From NCBI GenBank assembly GCA_024276495.1, contig JAJRXC010000078.1:1-61349 (forward strand): a stretch of DNA of 61,349 nt, given 5' to 3'. The first letter of the stretch is position 1; every line of letters starts with the position of its first letter. Made by a program: the position numbers and the translations under genes. The stretch comes from Actinomycetes bacterium. GTDB taxonomy: Bacteria; Actinomycetota; Acidimicrobiia; Acidimicrobiales; Aldehydirespiratoraceae. Below are positions 56,573-61,349 of this stretch, piece by piece. Under the pieces are notes generated by a model. The model worked only from the letters and a program-made list of their open reading frames with translations, had not been told where the DNA came from and did no database searches.

Positions 56573-57256
56573 TCAGTCGGCCAGGTGACCGGCGATCTCG
56601 TCGTCACGGAGACGACGGAAGGCCCGCCGGCCGACATCTCGTTCGAGCACGGCCACCTCGAGGTCTTCGGCGGTCAGTTCCCGGTCGGGGCCACCGAGCG
56701 CGTCGGTGGCCCGTCTCAGCCCCTGCGCGAGCGGGAGATCCGGTTCGATCTCGCCGAAACGGTCGGCGATCGTGTCGGCGTCGCCACCCAGCACGACCGA
56801 GACGTCCTCGTCCATCACGGTGCCGTCGTAGAGGATGTGGAAGAGCTGGTCGCCGGAGCCGTCGTCGGCGTGCCCGATCTCGGCGACGAGAATCTCCACC
56901 TCCATCGGCTTCATCTCGTGGGTGAAGACCTGGCCGAGACTCTGGGCGTACTGATTGGCGAGGCTGCGAGCGTCGACATCCTCGCGGCTGAACGCGTAGC
57001 CCTTCAGGTCGGCATGGCGAACGCCCGCGATGCGCAGCTGGTCGAACTCGTTGTATTTCCCCACCCCCGCGAACGCGATGCGATCGTAGATCTCGCTGAC
57101 CTTGCGCAGGGTCGACGAGGTGTTCTCGGCACAGATCGCGATTCCGTTGTCGAAGCGGAACGCGATGAGGCTGCGGCCCCGGGCGATGCCCTTGCGGGCG
57201 TAGTCGGCCCGGTCCTTCATGACCTGTTCGGGAGCGACGTAGAACGGCATGTTCAT
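56573..57256 (-). CDS. prcA: 20S proteasome alpha subunit
   Basis: 227 residues forming the gate ring. MPFYVAPEQVMKDRADYARKGIARGRSLIAF is the typical N-terminal helix; GIAICAEN, DRIAFAGVGKYNEFDQLR and FSREDVDARSLANQYAQSLGQVF follow. AGGGG precedes the ATG by 6 nt. The C-terminal extension (DDEIAGHLAD) is where bacterial alpha subunits vary. Confidence 0.95.
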   Translation of the reverse strand: MNMPFYVAPEQVMKDRADYARKGIARGRSLIAFRFDNGIAICAENTSSTLRKVSEIYDRIAFAGVGKYNEFDQLRIAGVRHADLKGYAFSREDVDARSLANQYAQSLGQVFTHEMKPMEVEILVAEIGHADDGSGDQLFHILYDGTVMDEDVSVVLGGDADTIADRFGEIEPDLPLAQGLRRATDALGGPDRELTAEDLEVAVLERDVGRRAFRRLRDDEIAGHLAD

Positions 57257-57265
57257 GACAGACCC

Positions 57266-58054
57266 CTAGCGGTTCCGGCGACGCTCGATGAGCGTCTGGG
57301 TTCGATCGGCGAGCTCTTCGTCGTCGATGCGGCGGTAGCCTTCGGCGGTGATCAGGGCCATCACGGGATAGATGCCGCGCACCGGGTCGGGTCCACCGGT
57401 GGCGGAGTCCTCGTCGGCCGCCTCGAACAGCGCCTCGATCGCGAGGTCGATGACGGCGCCGGCATCGAGGCCCTCCCGGAAACCGAGCTTCATGACGGTG
57501 CCGGCGTGGAGGCTGCCCGAGCCGGTGCTCGCCGTCTGCGACTCCTCGTAGCGGCCACCGGTGACGTCGTACTCGAACAGGCGGCCCTCGTCGCGGCCGA
57601 GGTCGAAGCCGGCGAAGATGGGGACGACGACAAGGCCCTGCATCGCCGCGGGAAGGTTGCTGCGCACCATCTGGCCGAGCTGGTTCGCCTTGCCCTCGAG
57701 GCTGAGTGAGCCGCCCTCGACCTTCTCGTAGTGTTCGAGCTGGAGTTGGAACAACCGGACCATCTCGATGGCCGGGCCGGCGGCACCGGCGATGGCGACG
57801 CCGCTGTGCCGGTCGGCCGGAAACACCTTTTCGAGGGTTCGATGGCTGATCAGGTTTCCCGACGTGGCCCGGCGGTCACCGGCGAGCAGCACGCCGTCGG
57901 CGTAGCGCACGGCGACGCAGGTCGTGCCGTGACGGAACTCGTCGGCCGGCACCTGCCGGTCGAGGGAGACCGGGTCATCGAAGCCGGTCCGGCGCAGGAG
58001 TTCGGCAAAGCTCGGCCCGGGGTCGTCGTGGGTGTCGAACCGCGGCAGATTCAC
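57266..58054 (-). CDS. prcB: 20S proteasome beta subunit
   Basis: The peptidase ring subunit. A 43-residue propeptide ends at FRHG; autocleavage exposes the catalytic threonine (T44) in GTTCVAVRYADGVLLAGDRRAT, with the active-site aspartate/arginine region and lysine (KVFPAD) nearby. GSGSLHAGTVMK and GIYPVMALITAEG follow. GTG start is 2 nt after the pup stop. Confidence 0.96.
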   Translation of the reverse strand: MNLPRFDTHDDPGPSFAELLRRTGFDDPVSLDRQVPADEFRHGTTCVAVRYADGVLLAGDRRATSGNLISHRTLEKVFPADRHSGVAIAGAAGPAIEMVRLFQLQLEHYEKVEGGSLSLEGKANQLGQMVRSNLPAAMQGLVVVPIFAGFDLGRDEGRLFEYDVTGGRYEESQTASTGSGSLHAGTVMKLGFREGLDAGAVIDLAIEALFEAADEDSATGGPDPVRGIYPVMALITAEGYRRIDDEELADRTQTLIERRRNR

Positions 58055-58056
58055 TC

Positions 58057-58251
58057 CTACTGTCCGCCTTTTTGGATGTAGCTCTTCACGAAATCCTCCG
58101 CGTTGGTCTCGAGGACCTCGTCGATCTCGTCGAGAAGGTCGTCGAGCTCGGCCTTGAGCTCCTCGCCCCGTTCCGACGTCGATGGCGCGGCGGCGGTCTC
58201 CGCCTCTCGTTCGGCGGGGGCGGGCTTGCGGATCTGTTCACGCTCGGCCAT
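58057..58251 (-). CDS. pup: Prokaryotic ubiquitin-like protein Pup
   Basis: 64 residues, mostly disordered and acidic, with the coiled-coil segment [29 protein letters not shown] that docks onto the proteasomal ATPase. It ends in GGQ, so Dop must first deamidate Gln to Glu before ligation. ATG follows GGAG with 8-nt spacing. Confidence 0.97.
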   Translation of the reverse strand: MAEREQIRKPAPAEREAETAAAPSTSERGEELKAELDDLLDEIDEVLETNAEDFVKSYIQKGGQ

Positions 58252-58287
58252 TGCTGCACTCCGTTCGTGTGGTCTGCGGTGATTGGC

Positions 58288-59796
58288 TCAGTTCCCCAGT
58301 CGGCGAAGAAGCTCTGCCGCTGAGGTGCACTCGTCGAACAACGTACCCACGTGGGCCTCGGTACCGCGCAATGGTTCCATCATCGGCACCCGCCGGAGGG
58401 CATCGGTGCCGATGTCGAAGACGAGCGAATCCCAGTTGGCGGCCACCACCGACTCGGGAAAACGTTGGAGACAGCGGCCCCGGAAAAAGGCCCGGGTGTC
58501 GTTGGGTGGCTCGGTCATGGCCTCGATCGCGTCGGCGTCGTCGACGAGGGTGACGAGGCCGACTCGGGCGGACAACGACTTGTCGGGTCGAAGATCGCTG
58601 TATTGGATGTCCATCGCCCGCAGGCGGGCGTCGCCCCAGTCGAGATCGTGGCGCTCGCGGTAGCCGTCGATCAGGCGGTACTTGGCGACCCAGTCGATCT
58701 GATCGGCGAGCGTGCCCGGGTCGTCGGCGAGGCCACTGAGCACCTGTTCCCAGCGGGCCAGCACGTCGAGGGCGACGTCGCCGCCGACATTGTCGGTTCC
58801 GTGGGCTTCCACGTACTTCTTCGAGTGGTCGAGCAGCTCCCATTGCACTTCGAGGGCCGTGATGGTGGTGCCGTCGGTCAGCTCCAGTGGCTGGGTCAGC
58901 GTCATGTCGTGGGAGACCTGACGAAGCGACGCGACCGGCGCGGCGAACGTGAAGTCGCGGCTGAGCGCGTCGTCCTCGGTCAGTGCGAGCACCAACGCCG
59001 TCGTGCCGACCTTCAGGAAGGTCGCGACCTGCGAACAATTGGCGTCGCCGACGATCACGTGGAGCCGGCGGTACTTGCGGGCGTCGGCGTGGGGTTCGTC
59101 GCGGGTGTTGATGATCGGACGTTTGAGGGTGGTCTCGAGCCCGACCTCCTCTTCGAAGAAGTCGGCTCGTTGGGTGATCTGGAAGGCGACGTCGTCGGTG
59201 CGCATCCCCGGCACCTCGGAGCCGACCTTGCCGGCGCCGGTGTAGATCTGGCGGGTGATGAAGTGGGCGGTGCAATGGGTGATGATCCGGCCGAACGGGG
59301 TGGCCCGGTCGACGAGATAGTTCTCGTGGCATCCGTAGCTGTTGCCCTTGCCGTCGCTGTTGTTCTTGTAGAGGACCAGCTCCTCGCCGGCGGGAAGGAG
59401 CGCGATCGCGGCTCGCATCGACTGGGCGGCGATCATCTCGGCCGCCCGGTCGTAGAGGACGATGGCGCGGGCGTCGAGACACTCGGGCGTGCTGAGCTCG
59501 GGGTGGGCGTGGTCGACGTAGTAGCGGGCACCGTTGGTGAGCACCGCGTTGACGAGGTGGGTCTCGACGTCGGGCGGCATCGCCCCGGTGGGGGCATAGC
59601 CCCGGGCGTCCATTCCCGGCGTCTCGTCGATGAAGTCCCAGTGCACCGTGTCGTGGCCGTTGTCAGTGCGGTAGCCGGCATCGTGGAGGTAGGCGTTGAT
59701 GAGCACCGACGACGCGGCGATCGGGTTGGGGTCGTCGGTTCCCTTGTGGACGATGCCGTACTCGGTTTCGATTCCGAGGGTCTTGGGGATTGCCAT
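58288..59796 (-). CDS. dop: Deamidase/depupylase of Pup
   Basis: 502-residue paralogue of PafA. It deamidates Pup's C-terminal Gln and removes Pup from substrates. GIETEYGIVHKG, catalytic aspartate in [31 protein letters not shown] and [25 protein letters not shown] are shared; the DDPNPIAASS insert after strand 1 is Dop-like. TAGGGT lies 7 nt before the ATG. No proteasomal ATPase (mpa/arc) gene is seen upstream within the window. Confidence 0.95.
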   Translation of the reverse strand: MAIPKTLGIETEYGIVHKGTDDPNPIAASSVLINAYLHDAGYRTDNGHDTVHWDFIDETPGMDARGYAPTGAMPPDVETHLVNAVLTNGARYYVDHAHPELSTPECLDARAIVLYDRAAEMIAAQSMRAAIALLPAGEELVLYKNNSDGKGNSYGCHENYLVDRATPFGRIITHCTAHFITRQIYTGAGKVGSEVPGMRTDDVAFQITQRADFFEEEVGLETTLKRPIINTRDEPHADARKYRRLHVIVGDANCSQVATFLKVGTTALVLALTEDDALSRDFTFAAPVASLRQVSHDMTLTQPLELTDGTTITALEVQWELLDHSKKYVEAHGTDNVGGDVALDVLARWEQVLSGLADDPGTLADQIDWVAKYRLIDGYRERHDLDWGDARLRAMDIQYSDLRPDKSLSARVGLVTLVDDADAIEAMTEPPNDTRAFFRGRCLQRFPESVVAANWDSLVFDIGTDALRRVPMMEPLRGTEAHVGTLFDECTSAAELLRRLGN

Positions 59797-59803
59797 TGGC
59801 GCG

Positions 59804-59809
59804 ACCCTA
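59804..59809 (-). promoter_or_regulatory. -10 hexamer of the dop-pup-prcBA operon
   Basis: TAGGGT on the minus strand, 7 nt before the dop ATG, overlapping the racemase stop codon. Confidence 0.6.
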
Positions 59810-60514
59810 CTCCGAGGCCAGGGCCCACCAGCGCCGCACCAGCTCCTCCGCGACGAGTTCGGTCACGTCGATCAGCCGATGTCCGGGGACGGGCCGGGCG
59901 ATGAGGGGGAGCTCAGTGCAGGCCAGCAGCAGGTCGGCGGAGTCGAATCGGGTCGCGAGCGCGACGAAGCGGTCCCCGAGCGCCCCGGTGCCCTCACCGG
60001 CGGCCTTGACCTCGGTGATGAGGGCATGCAGCGAGTCGATGTCGGGCGGGGGCTCCACGTCGATCTTCTCGGCCAATCGCCGGTAGGGGGAGGTCGGTCC
60101 GAGGGATGCGACAGGCCGCGCGGCGAGGAGTCCGATGCGGTCGATTCCCGCACGGGTCGCCCATGCCACGACGGCGCCCGGGTACGAGATCAACTCGGCG
60201 TCGAGCCCGAGGGCGTCGAGGCGGGACTCGTAGATGTTGAGGGTGTTGCAGGCGATGGCGTACACGTCGCAGCGGGTCGTGATCGCCTGGGCGATCTCCG
60301 ACAGGGCCGTCCAGGTCGCGGCGTCGGTCGTGGGCAGGTCCATGGAGACACCCAGGGCCGGTTCCGAGACGATCTCGACGCGGGGCGCGTCGCCGTCTCC
60401 GCGGTACCGGTCCCCCAGTCGCCACCGGGTCTGGCCGAGCACCTTTCGCCACAGGTCGACGCCGGCGTCGGGGCCGGAGCCCGCGATGATCCCGATCGTC
60501 GGCGGACGGGTCAG
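59807..60514 (-). CDS. Aspartate/glutamate racemase family protein, CTG start
   Basis: 235 residues. The N-terminal strand-loop [15 protein letters not shown] lies upstream of the first GTG (60442), so translation must begin earlier. The only codon available is CTG 60514, whose CTGA overlaps the transporter stop just as ATGA and GTGA do elsewhere here. First catalytic cysteine in YAIACNTLN; second in [12 protein letters not shown] 60442 would delete the first strand and loop. Coupling to a polar amino-acid importer suits an Asp/Glu-related enzyme. Confidence 0.82.
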   Translation of the reverse strand: MTRPPTIGIIAGSGPDAGVDLWRKVLGQTRWRLGDRYRGDGDAPRVEIVSEPALGVSMDLPTTDAATWTALSEIAQAITTRCDVYAIACNTLNIYESRLDALGLDAELISYPGAVVAWATRAGIDRIGLLAARPVASLGPTSPYRRLAEKIDVEPPPDIDSLHALITEVKAAGEGTGALGDRFVALATRFDSADLLLACTELPLIARPVPGHRLIDVTELVAEELVRRWWALASE

Positions 60515-61290
60515 AGGATCTGCGACAAGAAGAGCTTCGTCCGCTCTTCTTGGGGGTTGGTGAAGAAGTGTTCGGGCGAGCCGACCTCGACGATCTCGCC
60601 GTCGGCCATGAAGACGACGCGGTCGGCGACCTCGCGGGCGAAGCCCATCTCGTGGGTGACACAGATCATCGTCATGCCCTCCTCGGCGAGGTCCTTCATC
60701 GTGTCGAGCACCTCTTTGATCATCTCCGGGTCGAGCGCCGAGGTCGGCTCGTCGAACAGAATGACCTTCGGCTTCATGGCGAGCGATCGGGCGATGGCGA
60801 CCCGCTGTTGCTGGCCACCGGACAACTGACCCGGGAACTTCTGGGCCTGATCGGGGATCTTCACCCGTTCGAGCAACTCCATCGCCGTGGCCTCGGCCTC
60901 GGCCTTGGGGATGTTGCGGACGTTGCGGGGCGCGAGGGTGATGTTCTCGAGCACGGTGAGGTGGGGGAAGAGATTGAAGCTCTGGAACACCATGCCCGTC
61001 TCGCGCCGGATCTCCTGGATGTTGCGGATGTCGTCGGACAGCTCCACGCCGTCGACCACGATGCTGCCGCGGTCGTGGCGTTCGAGGCGGTTGATGCAGC
61101 GGATCAGGGTCGACTTGCCGGACCCGGATGGGCCGATGACCACGAGGACCTCTTGCTCCCCGACCTTCATGTTGATGTCGCTGAGCGCCTGGAAGTCGCC
61201 GAAGAACTTGTCGACGCCGGTCAACTCGATCATGACCTTGCCGGTTCCGGCGACCTCGGTCGCATCGGTATTGACGGTGATGTCGCTCAT
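60511..61290 (-). CDS. Polar amino-acid ABC transporter ATP-binding protein (GlnQ-like)
   Basis: 259-residue ABC ATPase. Walker [14 protein letters not shown]-loop [11 protein letters not shown], signature [13 protein letters not shown], Walker [15 protein letters not shown] and H-loop [19 protein letters not shown] and the overall length are typical of GlnQ/HisP importers. ATG overlaps the preceding permease stop (ATGA), and the racemase follows. Confidence 0.93.
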   Translation of the reverse strand: MSDITVNTDATEVAGTGKVMIELTGVDKFFGDFQALSDINMKVGEQEVLVVIGPSGSGKSTLIRCINRLERHDRGSIVVDGVELSDDIRNIQEIRRETGMVFQSFNLFPHLTVLENITLAPRNVRNIPKAEAEATAMELLERVKIPDQAQKFPGQLSGGQQQRVAIARSLAMKPKVILFDEPTSALDPEMIKEVLDTMKDLAEEGMTMICVTHEMGFAREVADRVVFMADGEIVEVGSPEHFFTNPQEERTKLFLSQIL

Positions 61291-61349
61291 CGGACTCCGA
61301 CCCCCAGTTTGGTTTCGAGCCTACGGCTCTCTTTGGACATGGTGTACGC
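61287..61349 (-). CDS. ABC transporter permease, C-terminal end only
   Basis: The last 20 codons ([19 protein letters not shown]) before a TGA that overlaps the ATPase start. The basic RRLETKLG end is usual for HisM/GlnP-type permeases. The rest lies outside the window. Confidence 0.6.
   Translation of the reverse strand, partial: AYTMSKESRRLETKLGVGVR

Overview
The window is a high-GC chromosomal segment packed with genes on both strands. It carries the complete actinobacterial Pup-proteasome block (dop-pup-prcB-prcA-pafA-pafB-pafC), linked as in mycobacteria to tatA/tatC and a HelY-type helicase. Together with leaderless-type promoters, GTG/TTG/CTG starts and a perfect actinobacterial LexA box, this points to an Actinomycetota genome. 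A separate trpF gene and many divergent family members suggest a deep lineage such as Acidimicrobiia; the class is an inference, not something read directly. I saw no rRNA, tRNA, CRISPR array, transposase or phage gene.

Layout. 0.1-1.7 kb: nucleotidyltransferase plus CDP-alcohol phosphatidyltransferase (lipid or polymer headgroup pair). 1.7-11.3 kb: hisI-trpE-YgfZ-like gene, interrupted by a two-component system (minus strand), a J-domain membrane protein and an ABM monooxygenase, then trpC-trpF-trpB-trpA and a tiny membrane protein. 11.4-18.5 kb: two disulfide oxidoreductases, then crotonase, SDR and thioesterase genes around an alkB gene with a LexA box. 18.5-19.6 kb: the relic of a HelR/HelD ATPase. 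19.6-22.3 kb: MBOAT acyltransferase and SGNH partner. 22.3-32.4 kb: housekeeping and surface genes (YqgE, ThiD, SET, rRNA methyltransferase, lipoprotein hydrolase, PEP-mutase family, a lone Cache domain, M48, M23 with SLH repeats, amidohydrolase). 32.4-35.1 kb: a decaying locus with vapBC, an open frame antisense to it, and a SigE-like sigma gene broken by an in-frame TAG. 35.2-41.7 kb: threonine dehydratase-like, multicopper oxidase with a structured leader, aldehyde dehydrogenase, an RG/RD-rich protein coupled to a crotonase, GNAT. 41.7-46.7 kb: acidic zinc-ribbon protein, LysM-transglycosylase, double-ThyX protein, M20 amidohydrolase. 46.7-51.6 kb: tatA-tatC-helY-lipid-kinase-C-domain operon and two small proteins. 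51.7-59.8 kb: GDPD-like gene, lepB and the Pup-proteasome block. 59.8-61.3 kb: racemase and polar amino-acid ABC transporter genes.

How the genes work together. Dop deamidates the Gln-ending Pup made here, PafA conjugates it to lysines, and PrcA/PrcB form the 20S core; the PafB/PafC WYL regulators follow in the same operon. hisI and the trp genes form the his/trp neighbourhood known from Actinomycetota. Internal operon genes are joined by stop/start overlaps (ATGA, GTGA, TGATG and once CTGA). About twenty first genes instead have a TANNNT hexamer 6-8 nt before the start codon, the signature of leaderless mRNAs, and several start choices below rest on it.
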